Part shown: positions 36,836 through 47,210 of the stretch, piece by piece
How the letters are laid out: the number at the start of each line of letters is the position of its first letter
How positions within the stretch are numbered: the stretch's first letter is position 1
Program-made: the position numbers and the translations under genes
DNA from: Sympetrum striolatum
Taxonomy: Eukaryota > Arthropoda > Insecta > Odonata > Libellulidae
DNA length: 64,000 nt
Direction of reading: 5' to 3'
Assembly (NCBI GenBank): GCA_947579665.1
Contig: OX388349.1
Coordinates: forward strand, 42,603,854-42,667,853
The notes under the pieces: generated by a model
Databases searched by the model: none
Told to the model about the DNA's origin: nothing
The model's input: only the letters and a program-made list of their open reading frames with translations

Positions 36836-37023
36836 CTTTCTTCCCACACTCCTCTGGCTAATCATTCTCGTTATCATTTACTCCATCAGTGAGACACTTG
36901 TTTATATAAAGAAATTTGATTCCATTCCAATAAATATAGCATATTCATAGCATGATTCTTATATTTATAAGTGTTTTCATTCCATAAGAGCAGTTCTAAA
37001 TAGATAAATTTAACAAGGAAAAT

Positions 37024-37217
37024 GGGTATGGTGATTTTGCACGAGATGGCGTGCACCAAGGAAAAGTCCTTAGTAAGAATAGTCTTGAAAAAGTCCTTGC
37101 CCAAATAGTCTCCCAAATAGCTTGAGAAAATCTTCTGGCGGGGTAGCTCAACGGACAGAGCACCTGACCGGCAATCAGGAGACCCAGGTTTGGTTCCCTG
37201 TCCCGTCGGCTTTTTTC
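37024..37217 (+). mobile_element. tRNA-like SINE copy (family 2), clover-leaf largely intact
   Basis: The tRNA-like part is 37137-37207. Acceptor GGCGGGG (37137-37143) pairs with TCCCGTC (37201-37207) using two G-U pairs. The D arm is GCTC/GAGC and contains the A box. The anticodon stem CCTGA/TCAGG is perfect with a 7-base loop, giving a GGC triplet at 37170-37172. The T arm is imperfect, with a degenerate B box GGTTTGGTTCC, and the base before the anticodon is C instead of the usual T. A run of six T at 37211-37216 could end RNA polymerase III transcription. An upstream module at 37024-37054 (GGTGATTTTGCACGAGATGG) matches the one at 11359. An extra ~82 bp lies between module and tRNA part here. 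A free-standing tRNA-Ala pseudogene is an alternative reading. Confidence 0.72.
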
Positions 37218-37320
37218 TAGTACATTCTTCCTTGTGATAGATAAATTTACTTCATTTTAACCTACCTAAGCTGGAAAACTTTCTCGATCCCTTAATTTTC
37301 CTCTTTGACAGGTTTTACTC

Positions 37321-38320
37321 TAGATTCTAAATCCTCCACCTTGTTCCATTTGCTTCTTCAAGAGACGCACCTCCGCTGCCAAAAGTACGATAATGTAGAT
37401 TGCCATCCCCCCATCAATACTCCCCAATTTTTTTTCCGCTGACATTGAGTAATGATAATTGATTTAATACGACCAGAAGGTATCCTCCAGAGACGGCGGA
37501 GTAGAGGGAACAACCTCCGTGTCCACTCGTAGTGGCGGACAGCGTCTTACCATTACGCTGGGAAAGGCGGGGCCGTAGGATTGTTCGGAGTACTACGCTT
37601 TGGAAAACAAAGATGGGCAAATTACATACCCTACAGTGCGCTAATGAGGAATGCAAGCCGCAGAAGGTATTAGCGGATTGTTACGTGGGCGAACGGGTGG
37701 AGTTACATAACGGAAGTGCCATCGGTCGAGAAAAGGCACTCATTGAAGACCAATTACTTCTCTTACGATTTATCGAGGTAAAATGACGGGAGAGATCTCC
37801 TCTGTTTTTTGTTCATCAAGCTCCTTGCACTTAACACGATAATTCATCATCCTGAGAGGTAATGACCCTAACCCTCAATTTCGTTATAAAATGTCATTTA
37901 TCGGAGAGAATGGCAGTTGAATGGGAATTCGTCTGTGGTTCGCGGATCGAATTCGATCAAATGGGACTGAAGTGAACAGAGTGCATGAGTAATTCTTTTC
38001 CTCATGCAATCGAACCGACTACGTAGAATGTGATTTCAGAGATATTTAAGCGGTCTGATTGGTTGCTGCGTTCTGAAAAATCTCTTGTTTCCTTCGTTGA
38101 TACGAGAGTAAATTATAATAAAATTCAGAAGTTTGCAATTTTTTATCTTTTTTCTTATGATAGTAAACTCGACGGAACGGCGATTCACTTAGTAGTATTC
38201 CATAACTAAATTAGTAAATGAAATTAATGTGAATGTGAGTGAATGAAAACTCCACTTTTCAAAAAGAAACCGGTAGTTATTTTATTCTAAATTAACTTAG
38301 AAAAATGCTACATAAAAAAT
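37321..38320. other. Non-coding stretch, slightly GC-richer at 37470-37790
   Basis: Open frames lie on both strands at about 37414-37786 without a recognisable domain. The remainder is AT-rich and featureless. Confidence 0.4.
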
Positions 38321-38324
38321 CCTT

Positions 38325-38370
38325 CACAGATATAACATGTTTCAACGAATTAGCTTCATTCTCAAGTGTT
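38325..38370 (-). repeat. Retroelement-like motif ending GAAACATGTT
   Basis: On the minus strand this reads TTGAGAATGAAGC, a short spacer and GTTGAAACATGTTA. It has the same layout as the motifs at 22.3, 31.1 and 39.2/39.45 kb, but with the palindrome ACATGT in place of ACCGGT. It is probably the end of a decayed retroelement. Confidence 0.45.
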
Positions 38371-39122
38371 GAAATAAACAACTCTGTATTTTATTCACAC
38401 ATTCCGTATGATAGCCCTAGTTTTTATTTCTGACACATTTTGGCACTGTGAGGGAATTCCTTCCATTTTCTTAGTGGCTTTCTTGATTCATTCATTCATT
38501 TATCTCGATGCTATCATAAAAAGTACTTCATTGCTTTTGACTACGAATTTCTAGAAACCCAGGTAAAATATGGGAACAAATCTCTATGCTCCGTTGTTAA
38601 TATCGCATTCCTTGTTCACATAGCAACAAATTTGCTTTTGTAGTTCAAATCCTTAAGTGTTTGTAATATTAATATCACCTCAAGACTTTATTCCGGATCA
38701 AGGTAACCTTGAACCATTGATTACTCATATATTTAAAAAAAATCATGCAGGTACAAACAAAATATTTTATAGAAAGTAATATGAACTTAGATCTTGGTAA
38801 AGGTATTAATTAGTAATCTTACAGTGGGTCACATTTACGGTAAAAATGAAGTATATATCCTCAAGATATTAGTAGGAACTTCCTTCCCATGGCCCTAAAA
38901 ATTAAATGAAAACTTGTCTAATTCAATTATCAGTAAAATTGATAATATTATATGAAAATTCTTGAAGGATATTGCAGTAACTGCATCAGGCTAGCATGTA
39001 TGATTATAATTACAGCTAAAACAAGACCAACTTCTAGTTATGATCACCAAAAATGAAAATAAGTAATCTTACTTATCAAAGGCTAATTATTAATTTCCAA
39101 CTTTAATAAATGCTTTCTCCTG

Positions 39123-39491
39123 ATAAAAATAAAAAACTATACAGACAATTTATTTATACAAAACCACCAAAAAATTACAAGGTATGCGACCTATTTTTCA
39201 GAACGTATCTCGATCATCAGGCAAGTAAAATACAGAAAAGCTGTAATGTAGGGTCAAAAACGTGTAGAGAGGCTATCTTGGATTTCACTGATAATTTTCG
39301 AAATAATTTGACCTTATATGCTGTACTGGCTTATAGATATACGTTTGATTGTAGAAGTATTAATATAGTGGTATTCCATACTAAAAATAATCAACTATAA
39401 AGACAATTTATTTATACTAAACCACAAACAATATAAGGTATGCGACCTAGTTTTCAGATCGTAGCTCCATCATCAGGCAAGTGAAATTCAG
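39123..39491. repeat. Direct repeat pair of ~110 bp with TGATGATGG motif
   Basis: Copy one (39123-39235) and copy two (39381-39491) share AGACAATTTATTTATAC, AAGGTATGCGACCTA and ATCATCAGGCAAGT, spaced about 257 bp apart. Read on the minus strand, copy two contains CCTGATGATGGAGC followed by ATCTGAAAACTAGG, the same motif class as elsewhere in the window. The repeats may be the two termini or tandem copies of a small element. Confidence 0.8.
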
Positions 39492-39559
39492 TGTAGCTTA
39501 CTACCTTAAAAGAGATAAAAATATCAGTAACTTAAGTAACTAAGAGATAGGTATTCTAT

Positions 39560-40440
39560 GATCCTATCGTGCATCCAGTACATTTATTTTTTCTTCTTCT
39601 TCGAATGGAGACCATTTGTACCCAATCACTCTCTATTTCACAGCACGTTCCAAGATGGACACCGTCGCGATTCCTTGACGCATTATTCTTTCCCTTTAGA
39701 CGATTGATGGCCCCAAGGGGAGAGTACACCCCCGCCAACTTTTCCAATAGAGGAAAAAATTCCGAAAGGAAAATAGACGGGAAAAGAATGGGAAAAAACA
39801 TCGAAAGCACAAATGCTGATTCATACCTCCATCCCCATAAGAAGAGTTATCCGTCCCTCGATTTTTTTTCAACTTCCTAAAAGAGCGACGGAATAGCTCG
39901 CGTGCTCCCCCAAGAAGTACACCCGACTTATCTCATTTCGACAGAGCAGACATAATGAGAGCCAATGGGCATGAAATTGCGGCAAGGCAATCGGAGTGAC
40001 GGTAAGACTGCACCCACGGAAGATTGAGAGGACGCAACGAGAGCTTCAAGTGTTTGTTTGCGATTTTTTTGTGGAGAGGAAAGGGAGTTTGGGGTGGAAG
40101 ACCTCGGTTAAAACCAATCTTTCCTTTGGAAACAAATGCCCGCTTTGGATGGGAAATGCGAATCGAAACGGGGGTGAATGCGTCCCTCGTCCATCCCCGA
40201 TTCTCTTCCCTGACTTCACGAAATTCCGCCCCATTCTTATCCATCCCCGCGGGAACCTCTTTAACCAACAACTTGGAAGGAAAACTCGAACGAATTGCGG
40301 TACATCAAATGGCATCTCCACTCCCGCTCCCCGGAGCCCTTTTTGTCAGTCACCGTCTGCAATTTTTTTCGCTCCCTCTTTCCCTCTCGTGCTTTTATTG
40401 CCCGCCGTTGCCGAAAGTATTGTGTCGAAACACATGTAAA
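39560..40440. other. GC-richer island with many overlapping open frames, no gene recognised
   Basis: The block has raised GC and CpG content. Overlapping frames run on both strands (39996-40439 and 40024-40554 plus; 39933-40271 and 40046-40321 minus). No frame stands out by codon pattern or domain, and the overlaps argue that few stops occur because of composition. It remains the best place in this part of the window to look for an unrecognised exon. Confidence 0.4.
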
Positions 40441-40725
40441 CCTCTTTCACATAAAAATACACGTTCAAAAGAATACATTCGTCTCGATGGCAAAATCCAT
40501 TCCTTTAATTTTCAACATATTTTATTCGTCCACAATTGGTTTGATAAAAAATAAATAAAATTTATTGAATAAAATGAATTTATTAATTCTCCGAAATCAT
40601 TTTCATTCACAAATATATTATGCACAGAAAAATACACGTAGAGTGGTATAAATTCTTAACAATGAAAAAATTCCATTATTTATAACCCCTACATATTTTT
40701 ATTCGTAGATTTGCGTGGCGTTAAG

Positions 40726-40830
40726 ATGATTTCTTCATGGTTGTCGGGTTCTCTTCCACGTTGTTTGTTTTTAGTAGATAATCTACTTAATTCAACGTGC
40801 CAGAGAACCCGGCAACCATGAAGAAATCAT
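40726..40830. mobile_element. Strong 38-bp-arm hairpin, probable fold-back element
   Basis: The arms 40726-40763 and 40793-40830 are reverse complements with three mismatches. Both read outward-in through ATGATTTCTTCATGGTTG, then CGGGTTCTC, then CACGTTG. The 29-base loop contains a further perfect palindrome, AGTAGAT-A-ATCTACT, so the whole 105 bases fold into one long stem. The flanks are AT-rich. It encodes nothing. A MITE or fold-back transposon is likely, and a small-RNA hairpin is possible but unsupported. Confidence 0.85.
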
Positions 40831-41035
40831 ATTTTATTCGCCTTCTGTGAATTTAATAAAACATAAAATAAATCATTACATAAAAACAAATTATATAATT
40901 TTTCCAAAATCCTTTTCATTCATAATTGTACTATACGTAAAGTTTATACGATTACTTATTACTTTACAGCGCACCGACGACTCCGCAAGGACGACCATCT
41001 CCAGTCCCATCATCGCTGCTAGAAGGTAGGAATAT

Positions 41036-41172
41036 CTTTAATAGTTGTAGTATCACTAAAAGTGCTTTCGCAGCTAAGGTAATTCAGGATGAATGGAGCC
41101 TAATCGAAAATAAAACTACGGATAACTTTCAGCAAAGACGATGTCACTACCCACTAGGCCATCTGGGAGTCA
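41036..41172 (-). mobile_element. Diverged SINE, relative of the element at 11166-11323
   Basis: On the minus strand it starts GACTCCCAGATGGCC with an A-box-like GGCCTAGTGGGTAG. It carries a damaged B box (TTTTCGATTAGGCTCC) and ends with a body that includes AAGCACTTTTAGTGATACTAC, matching AAGCACTTTTAACAATACTAC in the 11.2 kb copy. The tail is short (GTA/TTG-like). Divergence shows an older insertion of the same family. Confidence 0.7.
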
Positions 41173-41189
41173 GGAACTTTTAATCTCCA

Positions 41190-42000
41190 TTCGACGGAAT
41201 ATCTTATTTGCTAATATACATTTTAGGTAATGGGTTAACCAGATAACTTTGCAGCAGAATTAAAAAGGGTCACCAAATATTAATAAAAAGGATCTTCCCA
41301 TAGGTAAAAATTATTTCATCGATGAAATTGCGGTTTACTAAATCTACAAGTTGACAAATAAAAGATATCCATTGGAAATCTTAATATGATAAGAATTTAT
41401 CATTCTCTAGAAATATTCCTGTCTGTGCACTCTATGATCTTTGATAGAAAAGTTTAGGCCGTTGCAGGATGTAGAATGACAGGAAAACGTTGTTTATTTC
41501 AGATTGAATTCAATATTTTAAGCAGTAACTACACATGTGTACAATCTACTCTCTTGATAATTTGCGTTTGCATAAAGATAACAAATCTGGTTCAGATTGT
41601 ACTAATAAATTTGAAATAGGAAAATAACTGTCAATATAATTTAATAATATTGTATTTTTTATTTTTAATAAAAATTTGTTGTCTTAGCAAATCAACTTAT
41701 ATTGAATTTTCTATTAAATTCCAAAATTTAAACATTTCTTTACGTATAAATTTTATTTACCTTATTTACTGTTTGAGATCTCCTGTGAACACGCAATAAT
41801 ATCTGTATATTTAACGAAATGCCTATTCTCATGTTCGAAATACCGATTACGTCTACTTTCAAATAATTCCTTTCTCAGCAATTTAAACAGAAATACCATT
41901 AGCGAATTCGAGGAATAAATTACGAAAATATTCCTGGTATCAGCGAAATAACGCTCATAATCGATCGAAAAAGCGAATAATCCTATTCATTTCCTCCCGA
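41190..42000. other. AT-rich single-copy stretch
   Basis: I see no gene or repeat here. Confidence 0.5.
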
Positions 42001-42560
42001 GCATTTTTCCGTACAATTAAGAAGACGACATTCGCTCTCAACCGCATTAACCACATGTCGCCAAGACCCTTATTAAAACCGCGCAAATCGGCAACACCGC
42101 ATTCCTTTTATTCCCTCGCAATACGGCGTTACAATTCCACGCGCAACTCTTATTTTTCCGGTTACTTGTCCGTTTTCCGGATTACCCCATCTGCTCCGAG
42201 CCACGCGCAGCCCCATTGCAAACCTCTTTCATTCCCCCGACGAAAAAAAGAGTGAAGAGTCGAAGTATTCCGAATTGAATGGCATCAAAGGGAATTGGAT
42301 GCTCCTTCCGCGAAGAGGCTGAAGGGAATTTGCGGGCTTTTTTGCCTTCGGGAGAGGCAGACTCGGGTCACGAGCTAAAGCGGGCGTTGCGGGAGTGTGT
42401 GAACGGTTGTGAATGAAGCACCGCGTGTGTACACACCCCTTAGGCTCATTACTCTTTGCGCGGGTCCACGTTCTCTTACCTCTGTCTCCTGACAACGAGT
42501 TTACTTGGATGGATTGAATTCCGGTCCTGGGTGAGGAACTCGATTAATGTTTCATTGCCG
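42001..42560. other. GC-richer island, no gene recognised
   Basis: The block is CpG-containing between AT-rich flanks, with short overlapping frames on both strands (42055-42255 plus, 42229-42495 minus). No domain is visible. Confidence 0.4.
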
Positions 42561-42824
42561 GAAATAAAAGGTCGTCGACCTCCCGAAATGGTGGTCCTTA
42601 GTTCATATAAAAATTTAAGATGCCTGAATATAAGGCTGTTTTCATAGAATAGATCATGTAGATTTCCACTCTTATTATACATTGTAGAATTAAACTACTC
42701 CAAGAGCGCCAAAAATTCCTGTGCCTCTTACACCAAAGTATTGAAAGATAAGCTAACAAAGCTAATAGGTTCCCATTTTATGGAAGTAATAACCTTCTTC
42801 TTTTTATTTGTAATTAATCCATCC

Positions 42825-42940
42825 AATTCCCAAGGAAAAACGGACTTGAAAAAAGTCTGACAGGGTCGGGAATTGAACCTGGGATCTTAACCTTAATTGA
42901 ACCTGGGATCTTAAGCCTTAACCAATTAGGCAACCCGGCC
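42825..42940 (-). mobile_element. SINE (family 3) with duplicated B-box segment
   Basis: On the minus strand it begins GGCCGGGTTGCCTAATTGG, a tRNA-like head with an A-box-like GCCTAATTGGTTAAGG. A 24-base segment holding the B box (GGTTCAATT preceded by TTAAGATCCCA) is duplicated in tandem, at 42895-42914 and 42871-42894. After it come the family body GTCAGACTTTTTTCAAG and CCGTTTTTCCTTGGGAATT. It lies head to head with the plus-strand copy that follows. Confidence 0.82.
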
Positions 42941-43055
42941 ACAGCATTTGAACAAGCCGTTTTGGGGATAGAGGAATATCCTGGGTTCGATTCCCGGCCC
43001 TTTCAGACTTTTTTCAAGTCCGTTTTTCCTTGGGAATTTTCTTGGGTGCACGCCC
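42941..43055 (+). mobile_element. SINE (family 3), plus-strand copy
   Basis: A perfect B box GGTTCGATTCC lies at 42984-42994. The body that follows (43003-43038) is identical over 36 bases to the reverse complement of 42825-42860 in the neighbouring copy. The tail TTTTCTTGGGTGCACGCCCTTAT matches the element at 28515-28630. The A-box region is degraded. The perfect identity with its neighbour implies recent insertion or gene conversion. Confidence 0.82.
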
Positions 43056-43080
43056 TTATGTGCAAAGTCACCTCATCCCT

Positions 43081-46000
43081 TTCTTTATAATCATCCAATT
43101 TTATATTCATTTTTACATCAATTTCAGGAACAGTAATTTCAGTATTATCATTACTTTTCCTCCTACAATTTTCTGATGAGTAGAGTATTTCAATCGATCA
43201 ATTATTAGAATTATTTTATAAAATTTTTGTTAGCCGTTTGAAAAAGTTACGTAATTTGTCGCCTGGGGTCAATACGGCCTCAATTCTCTCTGAATATATG
43301 TAAACCTTTTAAACGGTATATCAGTTAGTTCAATATATCATAGTTCATAACTGATCTTTCATGTAATATAGCAATCTGAGCGTTATATCCTTTTACAATC
43401 ATTATTAATTAAATAAATATCTAAAATTTTAAAAAATTCCAGCTACATTGGAATCATATTCCTATTAAAAATATACCTTGCATCTTCAAAATAACAGTAT
43501 TTGTACAAAAAGACTTAAAATTTTGATTTCATGTGAAAAAATTGCACTATGTTTGAAATGATTTCTGTCGAAAAGTAATAAAAATTGCTTTCACCCCTTT
43601 AGGAAAAACGTTAAACAATAGGTCTCTTTAAATTTTTAGAAGTTTTTAGTAAAAGTGGTATGATACAAAATAAAAATGGAATCTGTTCATAGGACTCATA
43701 CATTTACCAATCTTTTCCCCCAACTCATCTATATGGCTTATGAAACTTATTTCCTCGTGTGAACGAGATTTCTGGTGTGCTAACCCGAGCACGCTTTCCG
43801 CTGATTGGCCAACAGCCTAGAGCACCATCGATACATTTATTTCATTGAGGAAAGGTCATCCTCTAGGTGTGGAATTTTGCTGCGTCATCCAAGTCCGAAT
43901 ACGAATGGCCATTCGATGTTTCTTCCACGCTCAATAGATAATGATTGCATTAACGAAAGACCTTTTCTACGACTGAATAGATTTTACTAATGTAGCGTCA
44001 ACGGTCCAAATGGTTTTCATGCTTCGATCACACTATAACTCATGCGATATTGAATGTTTAACCGGATCTACCACTGCAAAATGTACAGATCTTTTAAAAG
44101 TATATTTTTGCTATCTTTACCTCTGAGGATTATTGATGATTGATTATAATACATTTATTTTCCTCAAAGCTGGATGTACTGGTCATGATACAATGAATAT
44201 TTTTCATTTTTCTGGATTGGCAGAATCAGAATAAAAACTATAGCAATCATTTCAAGCTAAATTGCCAAAGTCTAAATTCTAATTATAGGTAATAAGGTAA
44301 AAATATATGCAATTAATTTATGTTTCAAGGATTAAATATTCAAACATCTCATAGCTCATTGTCGTATAATACTGAGATATTTTTGAGAAAAGAAACGAAT
44401 TGAGAGTAATTTTTATAGTTAAACTGCATGTAGTGTAATATTCTAAACATGAAGTAACATATAGTTTAATAGTCACAATATTAACTAATACATTTTCTAA
44501 TTGTCTTTCGGTAATCTACCCTTCATGTTTCAAGACCGCCTTGATTCGAATCTTTGCAAATATATTAATTATATAAGATAAGCAAAGCATTAGTCTTAAT
44601 TTCGTCCTAATAGGGACATCCAACCGAGCCTTATGTAACATAAAATCTACCCATTTAACAAAGCAAACAGCCATGAAATGAAGACCTTCTCCTAGACGCC
44701 GTGCCATTAGAAAATAGAAAGGTCGGCAAATTAAAACGTCCATTGGCAAATTAAATTGGTTGATAGGCCTAAGAAAGTATCCCTTCCACCTCGTTTACAT
44801 TTTGCGAATCACGGCCACTCGAAAACAAAGCCTTCTACTAGTGTTTTGATTCCCGCGGTGATAAAGAGACCCTCGGGTAAAAATCTTCAACGCGGGAGCT
44901 GTGAACAGTCAATGTCACTCCTCGAGGGCCTCGCCCTTCTCCAAATAAGCACGTAAATGGCATCATAGGAAAGAGCCAGCCATTTCGGGAGTCGGCATTC
45001 TTCGCCCTTCACCCTCTGGTATAAACGAAAAAGAAGACCTGCCGACACTTTACCAGAGATCCCTCCCAACCTTCACCTACGAGCAAACCAGTCATAGTGT
45101 GCCACCCAAGCTAATTAAGCGGAGGTCTCCTTTAACAAATCCCGCCTTGACGGGCATGCCCTCGTATCTTTCCGTAACCCTTCCCAACTAACATTTTCGG
45201 TGGAGGAATTTCGTCGGCTCTGTCTTTCCTCTAAAACACGCCGTACAATTTGTGGTGCGGGTGCTGACCGGTCCATTTTAACCGGGACTTTTTATGAAGA
45301 AATGTTTATCCGGACGCGGATTTTTAAATTAATTTACGTAAACAGGTGCCGGTGCTGGAAGCGTTCATCAAGCTGCTCAGGGCACAAGTGTATAAAAAAT
45401 TTGAGTCCGGTAAATTACTTTCATATCAGTGTTTACTTAGGTTCTTCTATTATCTTCATTAAGTATAACTTAAGAAAGTGAACCTTCCCTATTTACTATT
45501 TCTGGTATCACTATTACTGTTCACTCCGACACACGTGATTATATGGATTGTGTGTACATAAATAGAGAAATGGATAACTTGATCCACTATTTTACGTAAC
45601 ACTTTTTTCTATTAAATAGAAAACGTGATAAAAGGCGATGTATTTAGGTATTGTGGGGAAGAGTTTCTCCGAATATTCTGCTATAATTCTGTAGCCTTGC
45701 ATATATATGAGCCAACATAAATTTTGAATTTAATTGTATCATATAATTGCAAATCTCCGGTGTATTGGCAAAGAATATACATTTATTTAGCTACTGGAAT
45801 GATAGTTTTATTAGAGCTAATTATGAATTTACAAATACCGGAATTCTCACCATATTAATTCTTCATGAATAACTCTGATGTGTTAATTCTTCTTTTATGT
45901 ATTCGTTAGCCTCGGAAATTGCAATGGCATCGAAATCTAATACCCTTAACTACACCCTTACCTTCTTACACCCAATAGCATATCTTTTAAGGCCAAACAG

Positions 46001-46653
46001 TGACGACTTATGTTAGGAAAATAATCAATTTAGCTATTCTAACTACTCCCGAAAATTCAGAAAAGTAAAACATTTTCAGCAAAATTACAAGTGGTTCATT
46101 GAGAAATTTTTATTAAATGTTTTTCAATTTTCAATGTTCACGAATCAAAAAACTTGTTTTCATCAGAATTTTTAAAGCAGAATTTTTCTGTTTTAGCAAC
46201 ATCATGTCTTATCTTACCTTATAACTACCAATAAATAAAAACATGACTCAAATTTTAAACTCAGATTCTGTAAATTACAGATGATATACGCCAACTTTGT
46301 AATGCACCACATATAGAATAAACAACAATTAAAGTTAAACGTAAGAATTCTAAGAAGTGCAGAAATAATATGAAAACAAAATATTCAGAAAATATACTAC
46401 CAAAGAATTATTAATCACAGCACTGTTTCTAAGTCAATTTTCTAATTTGAGTTATCATAATCCTCTCTTGAGATTCTAAGTCTATTCTAGAAAATAGACT
46501 GATCCAAACCAGGATTTTCCATACCACAAGTGTCTAAAACTCTCTCAGTGCTTGTAAATGGTTATATTGGGGAACTCCAAAATTCAACTTAAAAATTGAA
46601 GTAAAAATAGGAATCTCAATACGTTAAGACGTTACTTCGTGGAAAACCAATAA
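43081..46653. other. Long AT-rich non-coding stretch
   Basis: A GC-richer patch at about 44690-45420 has short frames on both strands without recognisable domains. The rest is AT-rich and unique within the window. No RNA gene or mobile element is seen. Confidence 0.5.
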
Positions 46654-46738
46654 TAATAATGATGGAAATTACTCGTAAAAATATAAAGATTTTTCCATAA
46701 GATCTGTGGAAGTGTAGGAATAATTTCCATCATTATTA
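46654..46738. repeat. Perfect 18-bp inverted repeat, 85 bp span
   Basis: TAATAATGATGGAAATTA (46654-46671) and TAATTTCCATCATTATTA (46721-46738) are perfect reverse complements separated by 49 bases. It may be the termini of a very small fold-back element. Confidence 0.85.
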
Positions 46739-46789
46739 AAAATAGGAAAGACATTTTTACGTGGAAGGGTTTCTCCAAAATCTCCCTTC

Positions 46790-47210
46790 AGACTGAATCT
46801 ACAAATAGGGATTATCTTTCAGTTGGTAACCCTCGAAACGGGAGGGGGGAGGGTAGGTTTTAATTCGCGGGACAGGTTCATCAAGGTGGGAGCGTTGAAG
46901 GGATCGGGAGAAGAAGGAGAAACAATCTTAGAGTTTGGACCCGGAGTTAATGGAAGGTGTGGCCGGCGGAGGAGGCTAGTTTGCGGGCAGCGGTGAGGAG
47001 GGAAGAATTGAAAATCCCCTGTGACTTTGACATGACTGCTGGATCGCGAGAGTTAATGGGTTTGAGCGTGAAGGGGCGCCGGGAATCAAGCGGAAGAAAA
47101 ATAGAGGAGAATGCTTATATCCCATCTATATCTAAGAGACCACACTGGGGAAGTGGTTCCAAAAGGTATTGCGATAAGGAAAAAAATAGAATAGGCTTGG
47201 TTACATAACC
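46790..47210. other. G-rich block, no gene recognised
   Basis: Purine- and G-rich sequence includes a run of the form GGGAGGGGGGAGGG near 46842, which could form a G-quadruplex. The open frame at 46957-47208 lacks a recognisable domain. Confidence 0.4.

Larger units (their letters stand above)
35907..37320. mobile_element. Candidate cut-and-paste DNA transposon relic with TIRs
   Basis: The left end carries AGTAAAACCTGTC at 35908-35920 and the right end its exact reverse complement GACAGGTTTTACT at 37307-37319. Similarity continues weakly inward (TAAGGTGGAA against AAAGAGGAAA). TA dinucleotides lie within a few bases outside both ends (near 35902 and 37322), as expected for Tc1/mariner/pogo insertion, but the exact ends are uncertain by two or three bases. 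The interior is about 1.4 kb, including a SINE copy inserted later (37024-37217). No transposase domain can be read in any frame, so it is either non-autonomous or badly decayed. The terminal sequence resembles pogo/Tigger-type ends by general appearance only. Confidence 0.55.
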
